From: Paucibacter_B soli
GTDB taxonomy: Bacteria; Pseudomonadota; Gammaproteobacteria; Burkholderiales; Burkholderiaceae_C
Direction of reading: 5' to 3'
Assembly (NCBI RefSeq): GCF_037482845.1
Contig: NZ_JBBHJW010000002.1
Location: 310,001 to 374,000, forward strand
Length of the DNA: 64,000 nucleotides
Positions within the stretch are counted from its first letter, which is position 1, and each line of letters begins with the position of its first letter. The position numbers and the translations under genes are program-made. The notes beneath the pieces were generated by a model. It searched no databases. It saw only the letters and a program-made list of their open reading frames with translations, and was not told the DNA's origin. Of the stretch, positions 50,652-59,216 are shown one piece after another.

Positions 50652-51851
50652 GTGAACACCACCGAAATCTTCCTGATCGCCATGGCGATCATCTTCACCG
50701 TGCCCTATCTGGTCTGGCGCCTTGGCGGCACCGACTATTTCGCGCCGCTGGTGGTGGTGCAGATCATTGCCGGCATCCTCTTGGGCCCGGGCGTGCTGGG
50801 CCGCGCCTTCCCCGACTATTACCAGTTCGTCTTCAACCCCCAGGTGGTGCAGTCGCTCAACGGCATTGCCTGGTGGGCGGTGATGCTGTTCGTCTGGATC
50901 GCCGGCATCGAACTCGATCTCAAGAAGGCCTGGCAGCACCGCGTCGAGAGCGGCATCACCGCCGGCCTGGCGCTGGGCGCGCCGCTGGTGCTGGGCTGCG
51001 TGGTGGCGCTGGGCATGCTGGCCGGCGCGGGCTGGATGGGCGCCAAGGCGCTCAGCTGGCAGTTCGTGCTGGGCGTGGGCATGTCCAGCGCGGTCACGGC
51101 CCTGCCCATCCTGATACTGCTGATGGAAAAGCTCGAGATCCTGCGCCAACCGATAGGCCAGCGCATCCTGCGCTATGCCAGCGTGGACGACATCGCGATC
51201 TGGGGCGTGCTGGCGCTGATCCTGATGGACTGGGGCCGCGTGGGCAAGCAGGCGCTGTTCCTGGCCGCCTTCGGCGCGCTCACCTGGGGCTTTCGCAAGC
51301 TGATGCGCGCCATCCCCGAGCGCGACCGCTGGTTCGTCGGCCTGATCTGGCTGGCCCTGTGCGCCTTTGGCGCCGACTGGTCGGGCCTGCACTTCATGGT
51401 GGGCGCCTTTCTGGCCGGCGCGGTGATGGACGGCGACTGGTTCGACCAGGCCCAGATGGACCTGCTGCGCCAGCATGTGCTCTTGGTGCTGATGCCGGTG
51501 TTCTTCCTCAGCACCGGGCTGCGTACCAACTGGGACGTGGGCGGTGCGGCGGTGTTCGTTGCCGCGGCTGCGCTGCTGCTCGCCTCGGTGGTGGGCAAGC
51601 TGGCAGGTGTGCACCTGGCCGGCCGCATCCTGAAATGGCAGCCGGGCGAGGCCTCCATCATCGGCTGGCTGCTGCAGACCAAGGCACTGATCATGATCAT
51701 CTTTGCCAACATCCTGCTGGACAAGCAGATCATCACCAGCGAGACCTTCACCGCGCTGCTGCTGATGGCCGTGGCCAGCACCATGCTGACCGTGCCGGTG
51801 GTGGCGCCGCGCCTGCAGCGGTTGAAGGCGCTGATCTTCCGCTCCGCCTGA
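50652..51851 (+). CDS. Kef-type cation:proton antiporter
   Basis: This 399-residue inner-membrane protein has about eleven hydrophobic segments and CPA2-like features (AGILLGPGVLG, FVWIAGIELDLKKAW, VDDIAIWGVLALILMDWG, GAFLAGAVM). It lacks the RCK/TrkA-N domain of KefB/C. The start is GTG at 50652, 16 bases after malQ, so it is probably the last gene of the glg operon, an unusual partner for glycogen enzymes. The ion is unknown. It converges with the GGDEF gene, the stops being 10 bases apart. Confidence 0.85.
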   Translation: MNTTEIFLIAMAIIFTVPYLVWRLGGTDYFAPLVVVQIIAGILLGPGVLGRAFPDYYQFVFNPQVVQSLNGIAWWAVMLFVWIAGIELDLKKAWQHRVESGITAGLALGAPLVLGCVVALGMLAGAGWMGAKALSWQFVLGVGMSSAVTALPILILLMEKLEILRQPIGQRILRYASVDDIAIWGVLALILMDWGRVGKQALFLAAFGALTWGFRKLMRAIPERDRWFVGLIWLALCAFGADWSGLHFMVGAFLAGAVMDGDWFDQAQMDLLRQHVLLVLMPVFFLSTGLRTNWDVGGAAVFVAAAALLLASVVGKLAGVHLAGRILKWQPGEASIIGWLLQTKALIMIIFANILLDKQIITSETFTALLLMAVASTMLTVPVVAPRLQRLKALIFRSA

Positions 51852-51861
51852 AGCCGCGCGC

Positions 51862-53436
51862 TCAGCGCGCGCGCTTGGCGCGGTACATGTCGGCGTCGCT
51901 GCGCTCCAGCAGCGCTTCCAGGCCCTCGCCAGGGCGCAGCTCGGCCAGGCCCAGGCTGATGCTCAGCTGCAAGCCGGGCGCCAGCCGGCCCCAGTCGTAG
52001 GCACGCACGCTGGCCTGCAGGCGCTCGCAAACCTGTTGGGCGCGCCCCAGCCCGGCGTCCACCAGCAGCAGCACGAATTCGTCGCCGGCCAGGCGCGCGG
52101 GCAGGTCCAGCTCACGCACATGCTCGCGCAGCAACTGGGCCAGTGCCTTCAGCACCGCGTCGCCGACGCCATGCGAGAAGTTGTCGTTCACCTGCTTGAA
52201 ATGGTCCACGTCGATCAGCGCCAGGCAGGGCGGCATGCGCTGCTCCTTGAGCAGCAGCAGGCGCAGATGCTGCTCGAAGTGGCGGCGATTGGGCAGGCCG
52301 GTGAGCATGTCTCGCATCGCCAGCTGCTCCAGCTGCTGGACATCGCGCCGGTGCTGGCGCAGCTGCAGCTGCCAATCGATCACATGGGCGCGGTTCTGCA
52401 GGCTTTGCTTGCGCGTCTCCTGCTCGTGGCGCGAGAGCTCGCGCAACGCCTCCAGAGCCTCGCGGTGGCGGCCCTGCAGTTCGCACAGATAGCTCACCAG
52501 GCTCTGCCCCAGCTGTATGAAGCCCTCGTGGCGTGCCTGCTGGCCGCAGGCGCTCATCAGGCGCGCGGCGCCCTCGGCGCCGGCCAGCTCGCCGCGCGCC
52601 AGCGCCAGCTCGGCCACGCACCAATGCGCGGCGGCGCTGACCCAGGCCTGGGCGAAGCTGCTTTCGTAGTCGCGCAAGCGGTTCAGCTCGGCCTGGGCCT
52701 GTGTGGTGTCGAGCCGCCAGCAATGGTGCAGGGCGCGCGCCAGCGTGGCCTTGACCTGCAGCGCATGCAGGCTGCCCGGCGCCATCGCATTGAGTTCATG
52801 CGCCTGGTGCGGGCTGAGGGCGGCATCGTCCAAATGGCGGGCCAGGCGCGGCAGCGCCGTCGGCGTCTGGCCGAGACGGCGCTCGTTGGCATGGTCGGCA
52901 ATCGCCACCAGGGCCATATTGATGTGCAGCTCGTAGGTGTTGAGCGGCGGCTCGCAGCGGCGCGAGATCGCCACCGCATTCTCGAAGGCGCGCTCGGCCT
53001 CGGCATAGTTGCGGCCGCTGTGCGCGGCCACCCCCAGCGCATGGTGGGCCATCACCTGCTCGCGGCCCGGCGGCAGCGCCTCGCTCAGGCGCACTGCCAG
53101 CAGGGCACTTTCCACCGCCTCCTCGTAATGGCCCAGGCGGGTGGAGGCGATGGCATGGGTGCACAGCGCGAGCGCCTCGTCGGCGGCGAGGTCGCAGCGT
53201 TCAAACAGCAATGCGGCGCGCTGCGCCAGTTCATGTGCCTGGCGGTAGCCGCCCAGCAGGCGCAGCTGGCAGCTCGACAGGCACAGCATCGCCTGTGCCT
53301 GGGTCTCGATGTCGCCGCTTTCCTGCCCCAGCGACAGCGCCTGCTCGGCCAGCTGCACCGCCTGCGCGGCCTGGCCGATATTGGCCAGGGCTTCGGCCCT
53401 GGCCAGCAGTTCGGAGCACAGGCCCCTGGACTTCAT
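51862..53436 (-). CDS. TPR-repeat diguanylate cyclase-like protein
   Basis: This 524-residue cytoplasmic protein has about 350 N-terminal residues of TPR-like helices (AEALANIGQAAQAVQLAEQAL; RNYAEAERAFENAVAISRR), a short coiled linker and a C-terminal GGDEF domain (LAMRDMLTGLPNRRHFEQHL). The active-site motif is the variant A450-G-D-E-F454, which is active in some characterised proteins. There is no signal peptide or transmembrane segment. The ATG overlaps the pfk stop by ATGA, so it is translated from the pfk mRNA; an in-frame extension upstream lies inside pfk and is not used. Confidence 0.87.
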   Translation of the reverse strand: MKSRGLCSELLARAEALANIGQAAQAVQLAEQALSLGQESGDIETQAQAMLCLSSCQLRLLGGYRQAHELAQRAALLFERCDLAADEALALCTHAIASTRLGHYEEAVESALLAVRLSEALPPGREQVMAHHALGVAAHSGRNYAEAERAFENAVAISRRCEPPLNTYELHINMALVAIADHANERRLGQTPTALPRLARHLDDAALSPHQAHELNAMAPGSLHALQVKATLARALHHCWRLDTTQAQAELNRLRDYESSFAQAWVSAAAHWCVAELALARGELAGAEGAARLMSACGQQARHEGFIQLGQSLVSYLCELQGRHREALEALRELSRHEQETRKQSLQNRAHVIDWQLQLRQHRRDVQQLEQLAMRDMLTGLPNRRHFEQHLRLLLLKEQRMPPCLALIDVDHFKQVNDNFSHGVGDAVLKALAQLLREHVRELDLPARLAGDEFVLLLVDAGLGRAQQVCERLQASVRAYDWGRLAPGLQLSISLGLAELRPGEGLEALLERSDADMYRAKRAR

Positions 53437-54653
53437 TCCGGCCGCTGCAGGCGCTTGGCCACCGGGTTGGGGCGCAGGCGGTAGGCGTCGGGCATGCCCG
53501 ATCCCAGCAGCGGGCGCAGATAGAGGCGGAAGGCGTCGGTGATGTCGGTGCCGCAGGGGCTGATGAACTCGTCTTCCATCACGCGCGTCTTGCCGGCCAC
53601 CGCCTGCAGCGGCAGCAGCTCGTAATCGGCCGAGTAATAGCCGTTGCGTTTGATCGCCACCGAACCGTCGCGGTCGCCCCAGATCGCGTACTGCACCGCC
53701 TTCTCGCCGACCTCGCGCGCCTCGCGCTGGTCCACATCCGAGACGCAGCCGACGAAGCTGCGCTGCAGGTAGCCGAAGGTGTCTCCGCGCACGCGCTTGA
53801 TGCCGAGCTTGCTCTTGATCTCCTCGCACAGCAGGTCGGCCAGCGCGCCGCTGCCCGAGAGCTGCACATTGCCATGCGCATCGTGCTCCAGGTCCTTCAC
53901 CAACTGCGCCGCGATCGGCTGTCCGCTGGCGTCGTGTATGCCCTCGGAGACGGCGATCACGCAGCGGCCGTGGCGCGCATGGGCGGCCTTCACGTCGGCC
54001 AGAAACTTCTCCAGCTCGAACACGCGCTCGGGCAGGTAGATCAGGTGCGGGCCGTCGTCGGGGAACTTCTTGCCCAGGGCGGCGGCGGCGGTCAGGAAGC
54101 CCGCGTGCCGGCCCATCACCACGCCCACATAGACGCCGGGCAGGGCGGCGTTGTCGAGGTTGGCGCCGGCAAAGGCCTGGGCCACGAAGCGTGCCGCCGA
54201 GGGAAAGCCGGGCGTGTGGTCGTTGCCGACCAGGTCGTTGTCTATGGTCTTGGGGATGTGGATGCAGCGCAGCGGGTAGCCGGCCTTTTTGGCCTCCTCG
54301 CTGACGATGCGCACCGTGTCGGAGGAGTCGTTGCCGCCGATGTAGAAGAAATGCTCGATCTCATGCGCCTGCAGCACCTTGAAGATCTGCTGGCAATAGG
54401 CGAGGTCGGGCTTGTCGCGGGTGGAGCCCAGCGCCGAGGCCGGCGTGCCGGCCACCAGCTCCAGGTTGTGGCTGGTCTCCTGCGTCAGGTCGACAAAGTC
54501 CTCGTTGATGATGCCGCGCACGCCTTGGCGGGCGCCATAGACCAGGCTCACGCTCTTGTGGCGGCGCGCCTCCAGCACCACGCCCACCAGCGACTGGTTG
54601 ATCACCGCGGTGGGGCCACCGCCCTGCGCGACAAGGATTTTTCCGCTGCCCAT
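53433..54653 (-). CDS. 6-phosphofructokinase, probably PPi-dependent
   Basis: This 406-residue phosphofructokinase-family enzyme begins MGSGKILVAQGGGPTAVIN. The GGNDS motif at 106-110 has an aspartate (D109) where ATP enzymes have glycine (GGDGS), and P134-K-T-I-D-N-D140 has lysine K135 where ATP enzymes have glycine. Both changes are the established marks of PPi-dependent, reversible enzymes. The start at 54653 has GGGAG upstream; the longer frame from 54884 overlaps the divergent gene. It is followed by an ATGA overlap with the TPR-GGDEF gene. It would link starch-derived glucose 6-phosphate to glycolysis or gluconeogenesis. Confidence 0.9.
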   Translation of the reverse strand: MGSGKILVAQGGGPTAVINQSLVGVVLEARRHKSVSLVYGARQGVRGIINEDFVDLTQETSHNLELVAGTPASALGSTRDKPDLAYCQQIFKVLQAHEIEHFFYIGGNDSSDTVRIVSEEAKKAGYPLRCIHIPKTIDNDLVGNDHTPGFPSAARFVAQAFAGANLDNAALPGVYVGVVMGRHAGFLTAAAALGKKFPDDGPHLIYLPERVFELEKFLADVKAAHARHGRCVIAVSEGIHDASGQPIAAQLVKDLEHDAHGNVQLSGSGALADLLCEEIKSKLGIKRVRGDTFGYLQRSFVGCVSDVDQREAREVGEKAVQYAIWGDRDGSVAIKRNGYYSADYELLPLQAVAGKTRVMEDEFISPCGTDITDAFRLYLRPLLGSGMPDAYRLRPNPVAKRLQRPE

Positions 54654-54852
54654 GTTCAAGCTCCCGATTCCATAAGGTGGGTGCATTGCATCACAGGCGC
54701 GGCGGGGTGGACATGGGACGCGCCCGCGGCGGCGCGCCCGCAGCGCCGCATTTGCAACTTGGGGGTGTACAAGCGGTGCGCGTTCCGTCAGGCTTTGCCG
54801 GCTTGGCACGCGGCCGCGTGCCGCCACCTGATTCGCCTGGAGAGGAGAAGTC

Positions 54853-55545
54853 ATGCAATTGAAGTCCCGGCTGTTTTCCGCCATCGGGCTGGCGGCTGCG
54901 CTTTTTGCCGGTGGCGCGGGTGCCGCAACGATTGACTACGGTGCCTTCCGGCTCGATTACGACAGCGGCACGGTGTTCGGCTCGCCGAGCTTCAGCTTCA
55001 GCGCCGGCGGTGGCGTGACCGGCTTTGGCTGGAATGTGCCGACCGCTGTTCAAGTGGTCAGCGAGGGTACGCCGGCCGAGGCGGTTTTTGAGCTGCCATC
55101 CTTCACGCTGAGCGCCAATCCCGGCTGGACCTTGAGTGGCCCGCTCACTTCTTTTCTGGGCAATCTGGTATTCAGTGAGTTCAAGGGCAGCACCTCGGCC
55201 TCGGTGAGCGGCGTGGTCATGCTGGACGGCAATGCCATGTCGATCAATCCAAGCTTGACCCGCACGGTGACCAACAGTTCCGGCAATTTCAGTACCGGCT
55301 ACTACGCGACCGCTAGCAGCCAGCCCGTCGGCGCTTTCAGCAGCTTCAGCTTCAGTGGCGGCAGCCTGACGCTGTCGGCGACCTCGGGGCCAAACTCCTT
55401 TGCCTCGATCACGGCGCAGCCGCAAAACGAGCTCAAGGTTGGCCTGGTGGCCAATCCCGTGCCCGAGCCCGCGAGCTATGCGCTGATGCTGGCGGGACTG
55501 GCGGTACTGGGCGCGCTGGTGCAGCGCCGCGCTCGCAAGACCTGA
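54853..55545 (+). CDS. PEP-CTERM sorting-domain protein
   Basis: This 230-residue exported protein has a signal peptide ending GAGA-ATIDYG, a Ser/Gly/Phe-rich beta-type middle without lysine clusters, and a C-terminal sorting signal VPEPASYALMLAGLAVLGALVQ followed by RRARK (P204-E-P206, hydrophobic helix, basic end). Such proteins are processed by exosortase and end up outside the cell or in the matrix; no exosortase gene is in the window. GGAGAGGAG precedes the ATG. It is divergent from pfk. The function of the body is unknown. Confidence 0.88.
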   Translation: MQLKSRLFSAIGLAAALFAGGAGAATIDYGAFRLDYDSGTVFGSPSFSFSAGGGVTGFGWNVPTAVQVVSEGTPAEAVFELPSFTLSANPGWTLSGPLTSFLGNLVFSEFKGSTSASVSGVVMLDGNAMSINPSLTRTVTNSSGNFSTGYYATASSQPVGAFSSFSFSGGSLTLSATSGPNSFASITAQPQNELKVGLVANPVPEPASYALMLAGLAVLGALVQRRARKT

Positions 55546-55568
55546 CCCCGCGCTGCCAACGGCATGCC

Positions 55569-55590
55569 AAGAGGCCCGCAAGGGCCTCTT
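55569..55590. terminator. Probable bidirectional terminator hairpin
   Basis: A perfect 9-base-pair stem AAGAGGCCC/GGGCCTCTT with loop GCAA lies between the convergent PEP-CTERM gene (stop 55545) and the GH13 gene (stop 55597). The A- and T-flanked stem could serve both strands, though no long T tract follows. Confidence 0.65.
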
Positions 55591-55596
55591 GCTCGT

Positions 55597-57471
55597 TCAG
55601 GGCGCGCGCGGGCCTATCTCCAGCACCTGGGCCGAGCGCGCCGGTAGGCTGAGGATGCTGCCCAAGGGAAAGGTCTGGCCGCTGATGACGTCGGTGACCT
55701 GCGCCCCGGGCTGGCATTGCTCGGCAAAGCGCGCCAGCTCAAGCCGGGTTTCGCTGGCGTTCTTGTTCAGCACCACCATCACCCGCTGCCGCTTGTCGGC
55801 TCGGAAATAGACATATACGCCGTCCAGCGGGTTGTAATGTGTCAGCGAACCCTGGTGCACCGCGCTGGCGCTCTTGCGCCAATTCAGCAGCTTGCGCAGC
55901 CAGACCTGGAATTCGCGCTGTGCGGGGGTCAGGCCTTCGGCGGTAAAGCCGTTGCTGGTATCGCCGGCCCAGCCGCCGGGGAAGTCGCTGCGCACCACGC
56001 CGTCATCGCGCTGCAGCGGGCTTTTCATCAACAGCTCGGTGCCGTAGAAGAACTGCGGCGTGCGCCGGGTGGTGGCGATCACGGCGGCGGCCATGCGCAT
56101 CAGGGCCTCGTCTTCGCCTAGCGCCGAGAAGATGCGGTTGGTGTCGTGGTTGCCCTCGAACAGCACCATGCGAGCGGGATCGGGGTAGAGGGCGTCGTTC
56201 ATCATGGCCTCGTAGAGCTTGCCCAGCCCCACGCCATAGCCGCGCCCCTCGGGCTCGCTGAGCGCGTCGCGCAGGCGGCCATGCAGCGGGAAGTCCATCA
56301 TGCTGGGCATGGCCGAGACATAGCCGTCGGCATTGCGCCGGCCCTTGAGCCAATACGCCACCATCAGCGGGTTGTCGCTCATTTCCTCGCCCACCATGGT
56401 GAGGGCGGGATACTCGGCCATGATGGCGGCCGACCAGCGCGCCAGGAAGGCCTTGTCCGAATAGGGATAGGTGTCGACGCGCAGGCCGCTCAGCCCCGCA
56501 TACTCGATCCACCAGATGGCGTTCTGCACCAGATAGGTGGCCAGCAGCGGCTGGCGCTGGTTCAGGTCGGGCATGCTGGGCACGAACCAGCCGTCCTGGA
56601 AGTGGCGGCGGTCGCTGGTGGCCGCATAGGGGTCCTGCACCGTGCTGTGGCGGTGGTTGGTTTCCAGATAGGGCTGGCCGGGGTTGACCCAGTCGCGACT
56701 GGGCGGGTCCTGCATCCACCAATGGCCCGAGCCGATATGGTTGGGCACGATGTCCTGGATGAAGCCCAGGCCCAGGGCCTTGGCGCGCGCCACCAACTGC
56801 CGGTAGTCCTCGTTGCTGCCGAAGCGCGGATCGATCTTGTAGAGGTCGGTGGGCGAATAGCCGTGGTAGGAGTACTCAGGCTGCTTGTTCTCCAGCAGCG
56901 GCGTGGGCCAGACCTGGGTGAAGCCCATCGCGGCGATGTAGTCCAGATGCTGGGCCAGGCCGGCCAGGTCGCCGCCATGGCGGGCGCCGGGCTTGTTGCG
57001 GTCGAGGCGGTCGCCCAGCGCGTCCATCTGGTCGTTGCGCGGCTCGCCATTGGCGAAGCGGTCGGGCACGATCAGGTAGATCGCGTCGCGTGGGCCGAAG
57101 CCCTGGCGCCGTGCCGAGCCGGGCGTGCGTGCCCACAGCGGGTAGGCCGGGCTCAGCACCGCCTTGCCGGCGCGCTGCAGTTCCAGCTGCAGGCTGCCGG
57201 GGCGGGCGCCGGGCTGGATCTCCAGGTCCAGGAACAGGTAGTTGGGGCTGTCGCTGCGCTGGCTGCCCAGCATGCGCACGCCGGCATAGGGGCGCAGCCG
57301 CGGCTTCAGCTCGGCAATGCCCTGGCCGTGCAACATCAGCTGCAGGCGCTTTTGCTTCATGCCCACCCACCAGTTGGCGGGTTCGATGCGCTCGAGTTGC
57401 TGGCCGCTAGCCTGGCCCATGGCCAGGCACAGCAGGGCGGCGGCGAGCAGATTGGCTCTCTGGAGGTTCAT
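55597..57471 (-). CDS. Secreted cyclomaltodextrinase/neopullulanase (SusA-like GH13)
   Basis: This 624-residue enzyme has a signal peptide (MNLQRANLLAAALLCLAMGQASG) and an N-terminal domain opening LERIEPANWWVGMKQKRLQLMLHG, the mark of the cyclomaltodextrinase N-domain seen in Bacteroides SusA. The barrel holds D333 (LRVDTYPYSDK), E362 (MVGEEMSDNP) and D443 (EGNHDTNRIF). It should hydrolyse cyclodextrins, pullulan or maltodextrins in the periplasm. Its ATG overlaps the stop of the upstream amylase (ATGA), so the two are one operon. Confidence 0.9.
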   Translation of the reverse strand: MNLQRANLLAAALLCLAMGQASGQQLERIEPANWWVGMKQKRLQLMLHGQGIAELKPRLRPYAGVRMLGSQRSDSPNYLFLDLEIQPGARPGSLQLELQRAGKAVLSPAYPLWARTPGSARRQGFGPRDAIYLIVPDRFANGEPRNDQMDALGDRLDRNKPGARHGGDLAGLAQHLDYIAAMGFTQVWPTPLLENKQPEYSYHGYSPTDLYKIDPRFGSNEDYRQLVARAKALGLGFIQDIVPNHIGSGHWWMQDPPSRDWVNPGQPYLETNHRHSTVQDPYAATSDRRHFQDGWFVPSMPDLNQRQPLLATYLVQNAIWWIEYAGLSGLRVDTYPYSDKAFLARWSAAIMAEYPALTMVGEEMSDNPLMVAYWLKGRRNADGYVSAMPSMMDFPLHGRLRDALSEPEGRGYGVGLGKLYEAMMNDALYPDPARMVLFEGNHDTNRIFSALGEDEALMRMAAAVIATTRRTPQFFYGTELLMKSPLQRDDGVVRSDFPGGWAGDTSNGFTAEGLTPAQREFQVWLRKLLNWRKSASAVHQGSLTHYNPLDGVYVYFRADKRQRVMVVLNKNASETRLELARFAEQCQPGAQVTDVISGQTFPLGSILSLPARSAQVLEIGPRAP

Positions 57472-59051
57472 TTTGCGCGGCTGCTGGAGAAGACTTGAAC
57501 GGATTGCGGCGGCAACTCGAAGCGTCGCCCTTGCTGGGCGCGCGTAGCTGCGGTCGGATACTGGCGCGTCAGGCCGCCGGGCTGCGGCCCCAGCTCGATC
57601 TGCCGCGCCTGCTCGCCATAGTTGATCAGCACCAGGCTCAAGCGGCCGCCGAGGCGGCGCTCGAAGCCCAGCACCTGGCCATCGGCAAAGGCTAGCCGGT
57701 AGCTGCCGCGCGTCAGTTCGGGCCGGCCATTGCGCAGCCTCAGCATGGCCTTGTAGAAGTTCAGGATCGAGTTCGGATCGGCTTGCTGCTGCTGGGCATT
57801 GTGGCTGGCGGCGTTGGGCGAGGCCGGGCGGAAGGGCGTCTCGCTGCGGCTGAAGCCGCTGGCATCCGCGCTCCAGCTCATCGGGCTGCGCAGCGGCTCG
57901 TCACCCGCCAGCCCTGGTACGCCCGCCATGCCCACCTCCTCGCCGTAGTAAATGAAGGGCGTGCCTGGCAGCAGCAGGTAGGTGGCCGCCGCCAGCTTGT
58001 ACTGCGCCTCGTTGCCGCCGAACTGGTCCCAGGCGCGCGCGCCGGCAAAGATGTCGTGGTTGGAGAGCATGGTTGCCATGTCCAGCGGTGCGCTCTCGAA
58101 GTATTGCCCGACCGCCTTGATCGCCTCGGCATCGCCCTTGGCGGCCTTGACGATCTTGCCCTCCAGGCCGAAGGCGAAGGCGCTGCCGCAAATCGACGGC
58201 GCGGCGTAGACCTTGGGCTCGGCGGTGGCTTCGCACACCACATGGCGGCGCGCATAGCTGCGTATCAGGCGGCTGAAGTCGCCGGTCAGGCGGCGACTCT
58301 CGGGTTGGTCGTTCCAGTCCCGGGCGTTGTTCTCGATCAGATGCGGTACGGCGTCGAGGCGGTAGCCGTCGAGCCCGCGGTTGAGCCAGAAGCGCAGGCT
58401 GTCGCCGTGGTAGGCCACGACCGCCGGGTTGCGCAGATTGAAGTCCGGCATATGGGGCCCGAAGGTGCCGAAGTAGTGGCTACCGCCTTCCGCGTACCAG
58501 GGGTTTTGGCCCCAGATGTCCCAGTCCTTCAGATCCTCGCTCGGCTCGCGCCAGACGAACCAGTCGCGGTAGGGGCTCGCCTTGCTGGCGCGCGCCTCGG
58601 CGAACAAGGGATGGGCCTGGGCACTGTGGTTGAGGATGTAGTCGATGATCACGCCGATGCCGCGCGCATGCGCCTGCTTGATCAACTCGTCGAAGTCCGC
58701 CAGGCTGCCGTAGGCGGGTTCGATGCTGCGGAAGTCGGTGGTGGCATAGCCATGGTCGTGGTCGGCGCTGCTGAAGATGGGCATCAACCAAATGCCCTTG
58801 ATGCCCAGCTCCTTCAGATAGTCCAGTCGCTGCGTCAGGCCGCGCAGATCGCCTATGCCGTCGCCGTCGCTGTCGTGGTAGCCGCGCACAAAGATCTCCA
58901 TGAAGGCGCCATGGGCCCAGCCGGGCCGCAGGGGGCTGGCGCTGGGGCGCTGCGGTACCGGACTCAGGTCCACCGGCGCGGCATGGGCTGTTGCGGCTGC
59001 CAGAGCCAGGCCCAGGGACAGAAGTTTCAGAGGCGCGCATTGCTTCATCAT
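57468..59051 (-). CDS. Secreted alpha-amylase (GH13)
   Basis: This enzyme of about 527 residues has a signal peptide (LKLLSLGLALAAATAHA) and a GH13 barrel starting FMEIFVRGYHDSDGDGIGDLRGL. The catalytic residues are D233 (GYRLDAVPHL), E274 (VVCEATAEP) and D333 (LSNHDIFAG). HDSDGDGIGD is a likely calcium-binding loop. I start it at the double ATG at 59051; the frame from 59117 would read through an operator site. It is the first gene of a two-gene operon with the SusA-like enzyme, divergent from the pullulanase gene. Confidence 0.9.
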   Translation of the reverse strand: MMKQCAPLKLLSLGLALAAATAHAAPVDLSPVPQRPSASPLRPGWAHGAFMEIFVRGYHDSDGDGIGDLRGLTQRLDYLKELGIKGIWLMPIFSSADHDHGYATTDFRSIEPAYGSLADFDELIKQAHARGIGVIIDYILNHSAQAHPLFAEARASKASPYRDWFVWREPSEDLKDWDIWGQNPWYAEGGSHYFGTFGPHMPDFNLRNPAVVAYHGDSLRFWLNRGLDGYRLDAVPHLIENNARDWNDQPESRRLTGDFSRLIRSYARRHVVCEATAEPKVYAAPSICGSAFAFGLEGKIVKAAKGDAEAIKAVGQYFESAPLDMATMLSNHDIFAGARAWDQFGGNEAQYKLAAATYLLLPGTPFIYYGEEVGMAGVPGLAGDEPLRSPMSWSADASGFSRSETPFRPASPNAASHNAQQQQADPNSILNFYKAMLRLRNGRPELTRGSYRLAFADGQVLGFERRLGGRLSLVLINYGEQARQIELGPQPGGLTRQYPTAATRAQQGRRFELPPQSVQVFSSSRAK

Positions 59052-59065
59052 GTTGACCTGGAGAA

Positions 59066-59080
59066 TGTAGTAAAAATACT
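59066..59080. promoter_or_regulatory. Operator-like site TGTAGTaaaAATACT
   Basis: It matches 10 of 12 positions of the shared repeat. It ends 15 bases before the amylase ATG, overlapping or adjoining its RBS region, a position typical of repression. Confidence 0.5.
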
Positions 59081-59163
59081 TTTCATTGAATGTGCCGTTC
59101 AGATTCAAGCATGCCATTCATCGTGGTGTTTCGTGTTGGTGAATTCATCGCTTATGAAATGTG

Positions 59164-59178
59164 TGTAGTTTTGCTACT
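59164..59178. promoter_or_regulatory. Operator-like site TGTAGTtttGCTACT
   Basis: It matches 10 of 12 consensus positions and lies 39 bases before the pullulanase ATG. It is nearly identical, including the TTT spacer, to the site before the stand-alone glucokinase. Confidence 0.55.
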
Positions 59179-59216
59179 ATGTTTTTGGTGGCGTGAACGG
59201 CTGAGAGGGCGAGGAG

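Noticed and set aside
51853..51880. GC-only inverted repeat near the antiporter and GGDEF stops as a terminator
   Set aside because: The alternating GC run can pair with itself in many registers and has no T tract on either strand.
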